Shown piece by piece: positions 1 to 11,335 of a stretch of 64,000 nt of DNA. The DNA lies in the NCBI GenBank assembly GCA_039090855.1, contig CM077016.1:54919936-54983935 (forward strand). The letters are read 5' to 3'. The stretch is from Macrothele yani. Taxonomy: Eukaryota; Arthropoda; Arachnida; Araneae; Macrothelidae. Below the pieces are notes generated by a model. That model was given only the letters and a program-made list of their open reading frames with translations. It had not been told where the DNA came from and did not search any database. The position numbers and the translations under genes were made by a program. The first letter of the stretch is position 1; the number at the start of each line of letters is the position of its first letter.

Positions 1-454
1 AGAACCTGAACCGACTCGTTTTGTTTTTTTAGTACAATCGTATCGTAAACGAGTACAAGACATGCTCATATATAAGTAACCATACGTACTTACAAATAAC
101 TGCGTCAATAAATTTAAATATAATCTTGTATTACTTTATTTTTAGCTATTATAGATTTCAAGAGAAATTGTTTAATAAATGTGTAAAGTGACACACATAA
201 ATAATTAATACAGCAAAGTCACTGATCACAAGCAATTTAATTATGCATAAAGTATCTTTGTGTACGTTTTTACATAAACTATGTTTGTGTCAATCGCATA
301 AATAATATATTGTCGCTTCATCACTATATTTGTCATAAAATTGTGCGGTCAGCATGTGACAACGAGTATATCTATTATCCCAGATGTGCCATCGAATAAT
401 ATACTTCCAGTTGATTCCATGAAAAAATTAGTATGTACGGAGTACACGTATTCC
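1..454. other. AT-rich stretch, no gene seen
   Basis: AT-rich sequence with no coding motif or repeat I can recognise. The short reading frame beginning near 341 runs into the following SINE and is not a gene. Confidence 0.5.
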
Positions 455-467
455 AAATTTGAAACCG

Positions 468-882
468 GAGCCGCGGATGGGTTAGTGTTTCAGGCTATCG
501 ATGCTGGGTCCCCAGGTTCAAGCCTGGGCTGATCTTTCAGAGATGGCGTGATTTTCTAACAATCGCTGAATATGCGCCGTGCATCGGACGAGAACGTAAA
601 GTGACGGCCCCCAGGCTGGACCCACTGGTTAAATGGGTATCCTTTCCTATGTCCTCCCTGAAATTCTCTCACCCATCTATGTGCAATATCGTACTTGTAC
701 GGTGGCGCCATCTACTGTACTCTAATCTCACTACAAACTGTTCTGTCAAAAGTCGCTAGACTTGCTCTCATTCCTTCCGTTTCTGTGTCCTGCCCAAAAG
801 GCGATCTCGCTGTAGGTGGCTGGGACCTAAACTCTACTACCTGTGGACGGAAGTCCTACAAGAAAATGACGCTGACCCTACC
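468..882 (+). repeat. SINE-B copy 1 (tRNA-headed SINE)
   Basis: A tRNA-like head (AGCCGCGGATGG...TTAGTG, then a B-box-like GGTTCAAGCCTGG) is followed by a body shared with the minus-strand copy at 11926-12580, ending near AGAAAATGAC. Length is about 415 bp, matching the other copy once its nested insertion is removed. It is flanked by AAATTTGAAACC at 455-466 and 883-894, a good target-site duplication. The 116-codon frame inside it is SINE sequence, not a gene. Confidence 0.75.
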
Positions 883-894
883 AAATTTGAAACC

Positions 895-1204
895 GGGTCG
901 CCTAGTGGTCAACGTTCGTGACTGCCACGGAGAAGACCTCGGGTTCGATCCCAGGCAGGTACGAACGCTCGATCCACTAAATATCCGCCGTGCGTCGGAT
1001 GGGCACGTTAAGCCGTCGGACTCCGGGGACAAGCAGCCCCGGTAATAAATAAGGGCGTCTCCTTCCCCATTTCAACCTCGCTTCCGTGTGACTTGCCTAT
1101 CGGGCACTCTAGCCCAAATCTCCGAGCTTCCTATTTCTAAGGGTTGTTCAAGACCTGGGGTCAGACACTCCCTTCCTAAAATCCTCTACTTGTGATCTGA
1201 TCTG
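895..1204 (+). repeat. SINE-B2 copy 1 (second tRNA-headed SINE)
   Basis: The head reads GGTCGCCTAGTGGTCAACG with a clear B box GGTTCGATCCC. The body differs from SINE-B but recurs inverted at 55553-55835. AATTTGAAACC flanks it at both ends (about 884-894 and 1205-1215), so it used the same target site as its neighbours. Confidence 0.65.
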
Positions 1205-1409
1205 AATTTGAAACCGAGCCGCGGGATGGCTTAGTGGTTAGAGATTCTGATTACTGATGGAGGGAGCAACCATACGTAGCCTGATAGGCTTGAATCTGGG
1301 GTCTGAATCTCCGTGGTGGTGTGCATTTCTAACAATCGCTGAATATCCGCCGTGTATCGGATGAGCACGTTAAGTGACGGCCCCCGGGTAGGAATCCCCC
1401 GGCTACATA

Positions 1410-2606
1410 CACTTGAAGAGCAATTCAATTATAGATACCTGTCTAGTAACGTGTAGCACCACCTTTCGTCCTGGTGACTGCGGCGATTCGTCTCGGCATG
1501 GACTCGACAAGACACCGGAAGCGTTGGGAAGCCATACTGATCCATGACCCCTGAACAAGTTCCCACAGTTCACCAATATTTGATGGAGGAGGGTCAGAGC
1601 CTCAAACATCTCTCTCGATGGCATTCCAGATATGCTCGATGAGATTGAGGTCAGGTGATCTAGCTGACCAAGGAAGCGAGGTCACGTCGGTGGAGTGTTC
1701 ATCCAACAATTCGGGAGCGATGGCCAGATGCATTGTCTTGTTGCAGGATGTGGTCCCCAGTGGGATGTTGAAGACGCACAAACGGGAGCAAATGGTCGTC
1801 CAGGATATCCCGGTAACGTTGACCTGTGAGGGACAATGTCACACGTACCAGGGGTCCCATTTCAGTCCACGTAAACAGTCCCCAGACGAGAATGCCACCC
1901 CCACCAGCTTGAATAGTACCCTGCTGCTGCTGGCAAGAAATATCCATCGCTTCATGTGGTTTGCGCCATCCGCATGTACCAACGTGAATCTCGACTCATC
2001 AGTCCAGGCAACATTTTTCCATGTCTAGGTCCCGTGGCGATGTTCCAGCGCCCATGCTAATTTTTGCACCCTGTGATGTGCGGTCAGCAGCGTTACCCTC
2101 GTAGGACGATGGCTTTTGTACCCCATAGCGAGGAGATGGTTCTGGATGGTGTGGCTGCTTACACGTTTTTGTGCACCAGCGTTAAATTGCCGAGTGATTT
2201 CTTGCACTGTGGCCCGTCTATCTGCTGTTACAATGCGAGCTAGCCGACGATGACCACGCTCATCCACACGCTGTTGTCCACGGCAGTTGGCCCTAGCAGG
2301 AATGGTTTTACCGGATTCGATGTACTCACGGTGCACCCATGACACAGTGGCTCGTGAAAATCCCAGTGCCTGCACGACTTCCGAGATGGAGTGACCCATC
2401 CGTCGCGCTCCGACAATTTGCTCACAATGAAATGCGCTTAGATCCTTCGTCTTAATTATACTGCATCCGACTCTTACTGATTCCCGTCGCATCACTCCTT
2501 ATTTTGTCGGACCGCTGCATACATCATGTCGTTTCCGTTTACAGGGCCGCCCACAGTGCCACATTTGCATAACGCCAGCTGTCTCTAATTCAATTCCTCT
2601 TCATTG
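1410..2606 (-). mobile_element. Tc1-A copy 1, complete Tc1-like transposon
   Basis: Inverted ends match the CACTGAAGAGCAATT terminus of the second copy at 55951-57161, with base changes (CACTTGAAGAG at one end, CAATGAAGAGG at the other). TA dinucleotides flank it at 1408-1409 and 2607-2608. At about 1.2 kb it has the usual Tc1 length, with one transposase reading frame on the minus strand. It lies inside SINE-B copy 3 and is therefore younger than that SINE. Confidence 0.85.
1443..2495 (-). pseudogene. Tc1-A transposase, broken
   Basis: The product would be a DDE transposase cutting and joining the element's ends in the nucleus. The first ~156 codons (2495 to 2028) are open: an N-terminal helix-turn-helix region (ISEVVQALGFSRATVSWVHR) and a second DNA-binding region. 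The remaining frame is shifted. WTDESRF (first Asp) can be read near 2000, LQQDNASGH (second Asp) near 1730, and the C-terminal RRIAAVTRTKGGAT before a stop at 1443-1445. Copy 2 is damaged differently, so neither copy looks active. Confidence 0.8.
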
Positions 2607-2800
2607 TATATAAGTGTTCATTCCTAAGTTACCCCCCCCCTAATTTCTCTCTGCCTTCTATGTCCAGAATCGTATGCTTGTGCGGTGGCGCCATCCAGTG
2701 TGCTCTCTCTCACTTACTCTAACTTCCTTCAGATTCTGTGCCCTGCCCGAAAGGGCACAGAAACTGAATGAAATTAAAGCACATGTATTTGAAATATGTG

Positions 2801-3042
2801 GATTTTTTGAGTACATATATTTGAAATATATCAAATATATGTACTCAAAAAATCTTGAGTACTTAAATTTGAAATATATGTACTCAAAAATAAATATATT
2901 TATTTCAAATTAGAAATACCAGATATACTCACGATTCCCTGTACGTACTCAAAAATGAGTACGTGTCTTTTCCAAAAATGAGACACAAGTACTCGGAGCT
3001 ATTGTAAGCCCAGAATGTACTCAAAAACGAGTACATTTTGCA
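2801..3042. repeat. Cluster of short hairpins ending in GTACTC
   Basis: A perfect inverted repeat of 23-base arms (2801-2823 and 2832-2854) has an 8-base spacer. Further small dyads follow with the same core, GTACTCA-AAAA-TGAGTAC near 2945 and TGTACTC-AAAAAC-GAGTACA near 3017. The region is AT-rich with no coding signal. Function is unknown; it may be the remnant of a small fold-back element. Confidence 0.6.
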
Positions 3043-3057
3043 TCTTTCTAAGTACCG

Positions 3058-3123
3058 ATTTTTATCAGTGTGGCAGAACGTTGAATGGTAATTTTTATCA
3101 GTGTGGCAGAACGTTGAATGGTA
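3058..3123 (+). repeat. Perfect 33-bp tandem duplication
   Basis: Two adjacent identical 33-bp units, 3058-3090 and 3091-3123, each containing ATCAGTGTGGCAGAACG. This is probably a recent slippage or unequal-exchange duplication. Confidence 0.85.
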
Positions 3124-3217
3124 CAGTATTTTTGACTCCACGCAATTCCAAACGCAAGACCAGTAATGTATTTTTTTTAGGAGCACACACCCTGGAACTT
3201 TAGCCTCTGCGGATATA

Positions 3218-3820
3218 CAAACGTGACCTGCAGTGCCATCTGGAGAGCTTTGTATCGCAGTTGCTTTACACGCCTCGGGTGTTCACTGGCTAAACAGCAC
3301 ACCTACGGATGCGAATACTACAAAACTATGTTTTGTTTACTCAACGAAGCAGCGAACCTTTTTAACTTTACGAAGACGTTATATAAGGAAATTAATTTTA
3401 GCCACACGTGTGAAGGCTTAGGCAAACTTTGGTGTGTTTTGCTATCCGAAAACATAATATAATAGCAACTCGTATCACAACGTTGAATTGCGTTGCTCCA
3501 CTGGATTATAAGTGGTGCTCTAGTTGGCTAGCACATCCTGAGAGATCAGATGTAATGTTTGAAATCTCAGGGAAATGAAAACGTGATCTGCAGAGCCATC
3601 TAGGGAGCGCTTGTACCAGAGTTGCTTGAGAGCCGTCGGATGTCCTGTCGGGAAAGCGCACACCTGAGGATTTTAGCACAAATGTGATATTATGCCTAAT
3701 TAATGAACCTTCTCCTCTTAATTAAAACATTGTGTGGGGGAATTAATTTCAGCCACCACTCGAAGCCTTAGAACAAACTCTGGCGAGTTTTATTAGAAAT
3801 ATATCCTAAAATGTAATGTT
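3218..3820 (+). repeat. Two diverged copies of a ~240-bp repeat
   Basis: 3218-3460 and about 3576-3820 align along their length: AACGTGAYCTGCAG, GCCATCT, AGTTGCTT, CGCACACCT and GGAATTAATTT recur in order. They are roughly two-thirds identical by eye. No tRNA-like head or coding motif is visible, so the class is unknown. Confidence 0.55.
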
Positions 3821-4251
3821 AATTGTATAGGTTAAATAATTTTGCGACGACTCTGTGTGAGTGTGCGCCGCACACCTAGCACATCCCGAATATTCGCTCC
3901 TGACACCGTCGTTTCGTTTGCATATGTTATGCGAATGTATTTGAATATTATGAAACCCGGACAAGGTTGTTTCGAAAGGAGAAAGAACTAATTACTGTAA
4001 AGCTCTCCCATATACTTTTTGAATTGTCGATATACAGCTCGACGTACGACAACTTCTTTAACACAGTCCACTAGTAGTAATACACTAAATTAGCTTTTTA
4101 ATAGGAGCAGCTACCTAATAACACGCTGATCCGCCTTTCTGTGCAATCACAGCTTGCACCACGCCTAAAAAAACGCTCTGTGCCGTTAGTTACGGATTTT
4201 CGGAAAGCAGAGGGCAATTAAACCTTCATCGAAGCAACTTAGAACAACGGG
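3821..4251. other. No recognisable feature
   Basis: Non-coding sequence in which I see no repeat, RNA or protein motif. Confidence 0.4.
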
Positions 4252-4268
4252 AAAAGATCCCTCTCACC

Positions 4269-4488
4269 AGGTGGCGCAGTGGTCTAAGCCATGGCTTCTG
4301 GTCATTCCTCCGAAAGGGGTCTGGGTTCGAATCCCTGTGAGGTATGGATGTTGTGTTTGTCTTACGACACTGGCTCTCTCCCTTTCCTGGAGCCAGTGGT
4401 CCGGAATTAGGGACGGGCGACTGCTTTTAGCCCATTGAGTTGCTCACAGTGGACGTTAAACCTCCAATCAAAAAAGAAAAAAAAAAAA
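4269..4488 (+). repeat. SINE-A copy with 17-bp target duplication
   Basis: SINE-A is the commonest repeat here. It has a tRNA-like head (GGTGGCGCAGTGGTCTAA, then GGGTTCGAATCCC), a body with GGGACGGGCGACTGCTT, and an end CCTCCAATC plus poly(A). This copy is flanked by AAAAGATCCCTCTCACC at 4252-4268 and 4489-4505. The A and B boxes are internal RNA polymerase III promoter elements in this class. Confidence 0.92.
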
Positions 4489-4613
4489 AAAAGATCCCTC
4501 TCACCCTCACCCACCCCAGCACACATGATAGAAAAATGACGCTTCCACATCCCCCCCCCCATTGACGAAGGAAAAGACTTCAAGGCACGAAAAAGGTAAT
4601 ATAAATAATAAGT

Positions 4614-5065
4614 TGTGACGTATTACGGAGGTAAAACACGTGTCAAGACGACAAATCTGCAGCGATACATTCCGTCCGTGTAGCTTAGTTGGAAGAGCAA
4701 CCTGCTCCGGAGTGAGGGGCGCGCGGGATCGATCGGCATCACGGACAAAACTTGTGTTTTGACATTTGTGCCCGAATGTAAAAATGGATGTTCTGGCCGT
4801 TGGGTTCTTCAAAAAATGTGTGACGTTTGTCCCACACATCGTCTAAAATTAAACTTCGTTCTTCGCTTAAAAAAATGAAAAACAAAATTAAGAGGGAGAT
4901 GATGTGACGTACTACGGAGGTAAAGCACGTGTCAAGACGACAAATCTGCAGCGATACATTCCGTCTGCGTGTAGCTTAGTTGGGAGAGCAATTTGCTCCG
5001 GAGTGAGGGGTTTCGAATTCCGTCACGGACAAAACTTGTGTTTTCACACAGTTGATGGTTACTTT
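4614..5065 (+). repeat. Two tandem SINE-C-like copies (tRNA-headed)
   Basis: Segments starting at about 4614 and 4902 repeat GTGACGTAYTACGGAGGTAA through a tRNA-like head (GTAGCTTAGTTGG, GAGAGCAA). The second keeps a degraded B box (GGTTTCGAATTCC). They lie 288 bp apart. Related heads occur on the minus strand near 11340 and 13500. Neither is a functional tRNA: pairing and the B box are damaged. Confidence 0.65.
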
Positions 5066-5884
5066 CGGCTATAATAGGTACGTGTGAACAACTTCTTTTC
5101 AGCAGGTACAAAAACGACCCTCTATACCACTCAAAGGCAACCAATTTAAAAATTTCTTGCGGGTTGAAGATAATTAAAATCAACCGACAGCCGCGAAAGA
5201 TCAGGGGAAAAGAAGCGACAGTCTAGGTTAGGAGCTGGTTGAATATGCAAGAGGAAGCATTTTTCCGGGGATGTGAGCAAAAAAAACGGGGGGGGGGGGG
5301 GTTGCGCGAAGTCTTACCAGGATGCGATGTCCAGAAAACCCCGCGAGAATTACCAATAAATATATTTTCTGTAGTCAGAACAATAAAGGTTTCACGTACG
5401 ATTAAAATTGTTTTTGTTCCCCGCTCTCCTGAGATAAAGAACCTTTAACCTCGTAGCGTCCACGCGATCTTCAAGTACCCAAATATTTAGACAAATGGCA
5501 GCAAACATGCAAACACATTTCTCTCTGATAAGGACTGAAGACTTTTCAATGTTTTGTTAATCCTGTAGTTCGAGGGGTTCAGTAAACGATATTCGCGCAG
5601 AAAGTGTTTTGTAATTTATACTCCTATGTGATCTATTGTTGTGTGGTATTTTTCCCGGTTAGAGAATTTCCAATGTTTAGTACAAGTATGAAGTGTTTCA
5701 AATCGTGTTCGAGTAACATTTTCCTCAATCAGTAGCTACACATTGCGGTACAGTGTGTGCTTGTACAAGGACGTTACGAAAGTAGGCCATGGCATTGGAG
5801 AGATATGAGGTCCCTCATTTTGTGATGTAACTCTGTTGACATGCCTGGACAACGTCCACTGTAACTGAAAGCTTAACAACTTGT
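5066..5884. other. No recognisable feature; poly(G) run
   Basis: Non-coding. A G run lies near 5288-5301. No repeat or protein motif recognised. Confidence 0.4.
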
Positions 5885-6246
5885 TTATGACGTCATCGTA
5901 GGTGGACGACATTTTTGTTTCCCGTGTTCGTATAAAGACCAGAATTGGCAGAACCTAAAAAGGAGACAGGGCAGCAAATGTTAACATTTAGTAATTGTTT
6001 ATTGTATTTCGCGTCACAAAACCAACTAGGTTAGCGATTAAATCATTGTCTTGACAAGGGACCCAGCGACCCCTGTAGTTGTGCTATTGTCACAAACCTA
6101 GTCGGTTTTGTGCATAAAATACTACAAATAATAACTACATTTTAACGTCTGTTGTTCTCCTGTACAGACTACACCAGAAACCTCCGTATTCTCTTTGGTT
6201 GACAAGGACTGGAAACAAACATGCGCTCCACTTACGATGACGTCAT
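5885..6246. mobile_element. MITE-1, small fold-back element
   Basis: The ends are inverted copies: TATGACGTCATCGTAGGTGG near 5887 and its complement, one mismatch, ending near 6245. The inner part is also inverted around about 6062 (CACAAAACCRACTAGGT near 6015 against ACCTAGTCGGTTTTGTG near 6098). Both ends carry the palindromic CRE core TGACGTCA. There is no coding capacity. Exact termini and target duplication are not clear. Confidence 0.5.
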
Positions 6247-6262
6247 AGACGATTTCTTAGGC

Positions 6263-6971
6263 GATAATTACTTAGAGGCGTGCTGTCTCCGTACGATATC
6301 ATCAAACCAACATCTCTGACTGTACAATAAAAAACTTTATTTACAATAAAAGACATGATTTTAAAAAATTTAAAAAATGGCAAGATCTTTCGGGGCTACA
6401 ATAGCACCCGTCCTCAGGCCACCCAACAGTGCCACAAAGCATAGGGAAGTGCCTCAATATATAACCAGTCTCCCCGCGAGACCCACAATACATTTGTTCA
6501 AAACCGCAGGTGATGCCAATTGAGAAAAACAGCAGAACAAAAGTAATATGTCTAAAAGTAATATAAACAGCAGAACAAAAGTAATATGAGTATATAGTTG
6601 TTAAATAAATATAGAAAAATCCAACCAGAAAAAGAATTTCATCTACTGCTTCTTCTAAACATTTAAGTTTCTTGTACTGTAACATATAACTTTTGTTCTG
6701 CTGTTTTTCTCAATTGGCATCACCTGCGGTTTTGAACAAATGTATTGTGGGTCTCGCGGGGGAGACTGGTTATATATTGAGGCACTTCCCTATGCTTTGT
6801 GGCACTGTTGGGTGGCCTGAGGACGGGTGCTATTGTAGCCCCGAAAGATCTTGCCATTTTTTAAATTTTTTAAAATCATGTCTTTTATTGTAAATAAAGT
6901 TTTTTATTGTACAGTCAGAGATGTTGGTTTGATGATATCGTACGGAGACAGCACGCCTCTAAGTAATTATC
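6263..6971. mobile_element. MITE-2, 709-bp inverted-repeat element
   Basis: Arms 6263-6544 and 6689-6971 are almost perfect inverted copies of about 282 bp, with one G-run length difference. They surround a 144-bp loop. The near-identity suggests a recent origin or conversion between arms. About 90 bp of the loop recurs inverted at 7841-7934 inside a mariner. No coding motif is visible; the frames on both strands are shadows of the same repeat. Confidence 0.75.
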
Positions 6972-7375
6972 TCCTATACGTACGAATTTTTAACAAGTAT
7001 TTGATTTCTTAGGCTTTCAGTTACAGGGGGCTTTGGCCTGGTACGTAGGTGTGATTGACGCCCCACACAACAACGTTGGAAACCAATCCGAAGCTTTATT
7101 TTTTCTCGTACGTGATGGTGATAAAGAAGGAAACTCTTCTAATGTCATGGCTTCCTACTTTCTCAGGCGGCCTTGGCCTACCCAGCTCGGACTGTTAGAC
7201 AGAAGCCTAAATTTCTGATTACTCTGCTACCGGGGATGGTTTCTGAATTTTGGGATACAGTTTTGATTCAGCAATTGTAGAATTAAACCGTGGCGAGACG
7301 CAGCATTTTTTAAGTCTATTATGCTGACTTTTCGCATTTATACATCATTTCTCACTCTCTTTTGCCGAACATAAT
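6972..7375. other. No recognisable feature
   Basis: Spacer between MITE-2 and the mariner; no motif recognised. Confidence 0.4.
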
Positions 7376-8924
7376 ACGGGATGTTCCACGGAGACATAAT
7401 AAAAGGAAGTATCATAAATTCTGAACTTATACAATTTATTAGCGACACGTATTTTTCCAGATACAGAAACTGATAATTCTTTTTTACATGTCTGATAAAC
7501 TTCAACATGAGCTCCACTGGTGGCGCAGCGAACATCCAACCGGTAGCTACGTCAGCCCACGTGTTGAGAAGCATTTGTATTGTCACGTTTTTGATTGCCG
7601 CACAAATTCTGTCACGTAAGTCTTCTAGATTATGCACCGATATAGCGTACACCTGTTCCTTAACAAACCCCCAGAGGAAAAATTCGGGTGGAGTTAGATC
7701 TGGGGAAGGGGCGTGGCGCACAGAATTTTTCCGAGTTAGGGGTAACCCCCCCCTCAATTTACCGGGGAAAATAATCAAGTGCTATAACAATTAAGAGGGA
7801 GGTTGACTTTTGTACATTTATTCTCATCCAGTTACTAGTAATGTTACAGTACAAGAAACTTAAATGTTTAGAAGAAGCAGTAGATGAAATTCTTTTTCTG
7901 GTTGGATTTTTCTATATTTATTTAACAACTATATACTCCCTTATAAATATTGTATGTTATAATGAGGCTGGGCCCCATCGGCCACCCCCGTGGGCGCGCC
8001 ACTGTATACACTGAACGTTGATCCCCTCCCAATCCATCCTGTAGTGAAGTAGTTATCCGAGAATGTGCGGACATCGTTGGCAAAGTGCGGGGGAGCTCCA
8101 TCTTGTTGGAAAATTGTTCCTTCAAGCGTCTGAGGCACAACGTATTCCTGTAACATATCCAGGTACTGCGGTCTCCGCAAAAAATAAACATTGGATTTTG
8201 GAGAATTTATTTTGTGTTCATGAACAACGTGCGGATTTTTCGGACCCCCAGACGCGGCTGTTATGTTTGTTTATTTTTCCTGATACGTTGACTCGTCTGA
8301 AAAGCATACCCCGTCTAGGAATATATATATCGTCGGCATCAATTTTGGCCAACATTGTATCCGCAATTTTTTCTGTGCCGTCCTGTCTTGCGGCTTAACT
8401 TTTTGATGCAGTTGTATCTTGTACGTATGTAAAACGTAAGCTTTTATGGAGTACCCGATGCACTGGAATTTGTGGCTACACACTAGCCTCTTGGATGGAT
8501 TTTCCTCCGGCTTCTCTAAAATTTCTTTCGAATCCGTTTGACGTTTTCCTCAGACACCGTACGCTTAGCATATTTACCAGTCATCGATAACAAACTTCCC
8601 GTTTCTCTGAGTTGCTTGTCCCATTTCATAAGGGACACGTAAGTTGGGACGCCTGCCGTCGCTGCGAGGTTGTACTCGTGGCGTAAACGGCGTTGTAGAA
8701 GCGTCACGGACTTCAATTCCGCAAGCGACAGCACACAAAACACCTGCTGTGGAGTCGACATGGCGACTAACGCAGAAGCTATTTTTCTGGCCACCCAAAG
8801 TCACCTGGTTTGTAAATTTCGCAGCTGCTCTTTACAATGGCCCCCACTTTCTGTCATTCGAACTGGTGCTTTGTAAGTTACGAAATTTTCTTTTATTTTA
8901 CGTCTAAATGGAACACCCGGTATT
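7376..8924 (-). mobile_element. Mariner-like transposon M1, broken
   Basis: Ends resemble each other in inverted orientation (ATACGGGATGTTCCA near 7375; AATACCGGGTGTTCCA on the minus strand near 8924). The interior encodes minus-strand mariner transposase pieces in order. About 170-250 bp between roughly 7760 and 8030 do not fit the transposase and look inserted, including the 90-bp stretch shared with the MITE-2 loop. Confidence 0.75.
7480..8761 (-). pseudogene. Mariner-family transposase, multiply broken
   Basis: Reading from 8761: MSTPQQVFCVLSLAELKSVT, then RETGSLLSMTGKYAKRTVSE (N-terminal DNA-binding part), VCFSDEST (first catalytic Asp), FQQDGAPPHFANDVR (second Asp), and after an interruption SPDLTPPEFFLWGFVKEQVY (third catalytic position). 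The order and motifs fit mariner-type transposases. Frameshifts, stops and the inserted block make it non-functional. Confidence 0.8.
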
Positions 8925-9165
8925 TACAGAGAATCGGCTAGCTCACCATTTGTTTCACGAGCGTCAGGACTAATCGCATTACTAACAAATTTCTCCTTTC
9001 TGTGACATTCACTGTTTCTTGCTTTTCGGGAAAATTCATTGGTCAGCCCTGGAGTTCTAGTGAATAATCTGATCAGGTAGTTTCCGAACTCGTACGTTCA
9101 GCCAGAAGACGGTGCCTCTGACCACTCCACCATTAGGGGGCTTGTTAAATTCTAATCACAATTCT

Positions 9166-9388
9166 GCCGCCCCGGTGGCGCAGTGGTCTAAGGCGCTGGC
9201 CTCAGATCATTCGTCCGTAAGGGGTCCGGGTTCGAATCCCGGTCAGGCATGGATGTTGTGTTTGTCTTACGGCACTGGCTCTCTCCCTTCCCTGGAACCA
9301 GTGACCCTAAATTAGGGACGGGCGACTGCTTATAGCCCATTGAGTTGCTCACGGTGGTCGTTAAACCTCCAATCAAAAAAAAAAAAAA
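9166..9388 (+). repeat. SINE-A copy
   Basis: Full SINE-A with intact A and B box sequences and poly(A), flanked by AATCACAATTCT at 9154-9165 and 9389-9400. Confidence 0.93.
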
Positions 9389-9400
9389 AATCACAATTCT

Positions 9401-9889
9401 AGATTAGCAGTTGTGAAGTTCTTTCGAGTTACTAAAAGACTTCGTATCCATTTTAAGCATAACCTCATCTCTTTTTAGTTAGAAAAATACCTGCTATATG
9501 CATTTTAAACACCTCTTTTATGTTAGGCCTCTTACTTGGAACCAGTGTCACCAAATTTGGAAGGGCAAGGTCTGAAATTCAGAAATGAAATTCCTTTCAC
9601 TTTGTAAACAAGCCAGCGAAAAAGATACAAACATAGCTTCATTCCTATTAATTTGTTCAGTAGCGCGGGCTTATCTCACATCGTCCGGACTCCGAATGTG
9701 TTTGCTCTAAGGAGCGGACTCTGTACGTTCTCTGAAACCAGCGGCCTTAAATTAGAAGCGCGTGACCCCTTATACTCTGCTCATGGGTTCATTGAACTTC
9801 AGAATAATTATTAGACGCGTTGGCAACCGCATATCTGTACAAAACGTCAACCTGTGCATTCTTGGAATATTCTGCAGTCTACATAGGTG
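9401..9889. other. No recognisable feature
   Basis: Non-coding sequence between a SINE and the LINE remnant. Part may be unrecognised LINE 5' sequence. Confidence 0.35.
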
Positions 9890-10910
9890 GTAAGCATCAG
9901 CAGTTACGATGGCTTTGAAATCCTGCGGTATTGAAGATGCATACATTAGCATTATTAATAACATCTATGCAAGTGCAAAGCTTGGGCTACTTAAGGATAC
10001 AGCACCATTAAGAATTGGAAAGGGAGTGACACCATATCTCCCAAACTCTTCAATGCCACATTGCAAAATGTATTTCAGTCGTTGAACTGGGAAAACAAGG
10101 GGATAAAGATAAATGGAGATTGTTTAATTCACCTTGATGACATAATCATTTTTGTAACTACCCCTCCAGAGCTGTAGTACGATCCAGGAACTTGCTGACC
10201 AGAGTGAAGAAGTGGGATTAAAAGTGAACTTGCAGAAGACAAAACTGATGTACAATGCTTTTACAAGAAATGAAGATTTATTGATTGATGGGGAGGGGGG
10301 AAGCTGGAGATAAGCGATACCTACATTTACCTTGGACAACAGATACCAAGCAAGGGTCACATAGAGGAAGAAATTAATCGGCGTATAAAACTTGGTTGGA
10401 GAGCTTTAGGAGAAACAGTCCAGTTTTTAAGAGCAATATGCCATTATGTCTTAAAAGAAGAGTGTTTAATCGATGCATTGTTCCAGTGCTTACGTACGGA
10501 GCAGAGACGTAGACCTTAACTAAAAAAGGCATGCAAAGACTTCGGACAACTGAAAGCAGCCTGGAGAGATGCATGCTTGTGTAACCAGTAAAGACAAGAA
10601 GAGAAACTCGTGGATCAGGAAAATGACAAGAGTGGAAGACATTATGATCAGAGTAAAATCCCTGAAATGGCATTGGGTTAGACATATTGCGAGAAGGAGG
10701 GATCACCGATGGACAACCGAAATTTTAGACTGGATTCCAAGTGACAGAAAAAGACCCACAAAAAGACAACATGGGTGGATGAAATTCGAAAGCATGCGGG
10801 AGTGTCATGGAGGAGACTCGCTCAAGACAGACTGTTGTTGGAAAAACTTGGGGAGACCTACTTCCAGCAGTGGATTGATAATGGTTGGCAATGATGGTAA
10901 TGACATAGTT
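9890..10910 (+). pseudogene. RTE-like LINE fragment: reverse transcriptase C-terminal half
   Basis: Reverse transcriptase pieces appear in order over several frames: ALKSCGIEDAYISIINNIYA, QGDTISPKLFNATLQ, a damaged active-site motif (LDDIIIF where F/YADD is expected), LKVNLQKTKLM, YIYLGQQIPSKG, VLTYGAET, and the tail MTRVEDIMIRVKSLKWHWVR with DHRWTTEILDW. It ends near TTGATAATGGTTGGCAATGA, the complement of the LINE-tail motif at 59900. The order suits RTE-type elements. It is 5'-truncated with deletions and stops. Confidence 0.8.
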
Positions 10911-11335
10911 AGTATATAGACAAGGAGATATTAAGGGAGAAATTTGGAGGTGGCATGAATGAGAAGGGAAATATACGGTGTCATTCACTTTTGCAGTACA
11001 AAACACGAAATAGTAGAAAAAGTGACTGTGGTGGAGACACAAGATTTCATCAATCGCATCATATATCACTAAGTAAGTAATAAGCAGCGAAAAGTGTGTT
11101 CTGTTTGTTTAGATGAATCATTCGATGACATTATGTGACGTATATGGCGCACAATAGTCCATTGGTGACGCATCACGGGACTTGAAGGAATATGAGCAAA
11201 AGGTTATGGACTTGATATCAGTCCCCCTTTTTTTTTTTTCAAGAAATAAAGTGGTAGATTTGGATGTATGACTGGTAGCCTTTTTTGATGGAGTTCTACT
11301 CTTTGAAGGCTATAACGAAGTAAATTTCTCTGTCA
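10911..11335. other. No recognisable feature
   Basis: Non-coding; a T run lies near 11230. No motif recognised. Confidence 0.4.

Larger units (their letters stand above)
1216..2790 (+). repeat. SINE-B copy 3, split by a Tc1 insertion
   Basis: The 5' half (1216-1409) has the SINE-B head and the shared segment ending GTGACGGCCCCC. The 3' half (about 2609-2790) resumes with the GGTGGCGCCATC segment and the CTGCCCGAAAGG stretch. Between them lies Tc1-A copy 1 with a TA duplication. The 3' half is more diverged than in the other copies. AATTTGAAACC precedes it; no clear matching duplicate is seen after it. Confidence 0.6.

Noticed and set aside
9166..9250. tRNA gene suggested by intact A and B boxes
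   Set aside because: The same head recurs more than a dozen times with one shared tail, poly(A) and target duplications, so it is a SINE. The anticodon arm does not fold as a normal tRNA.
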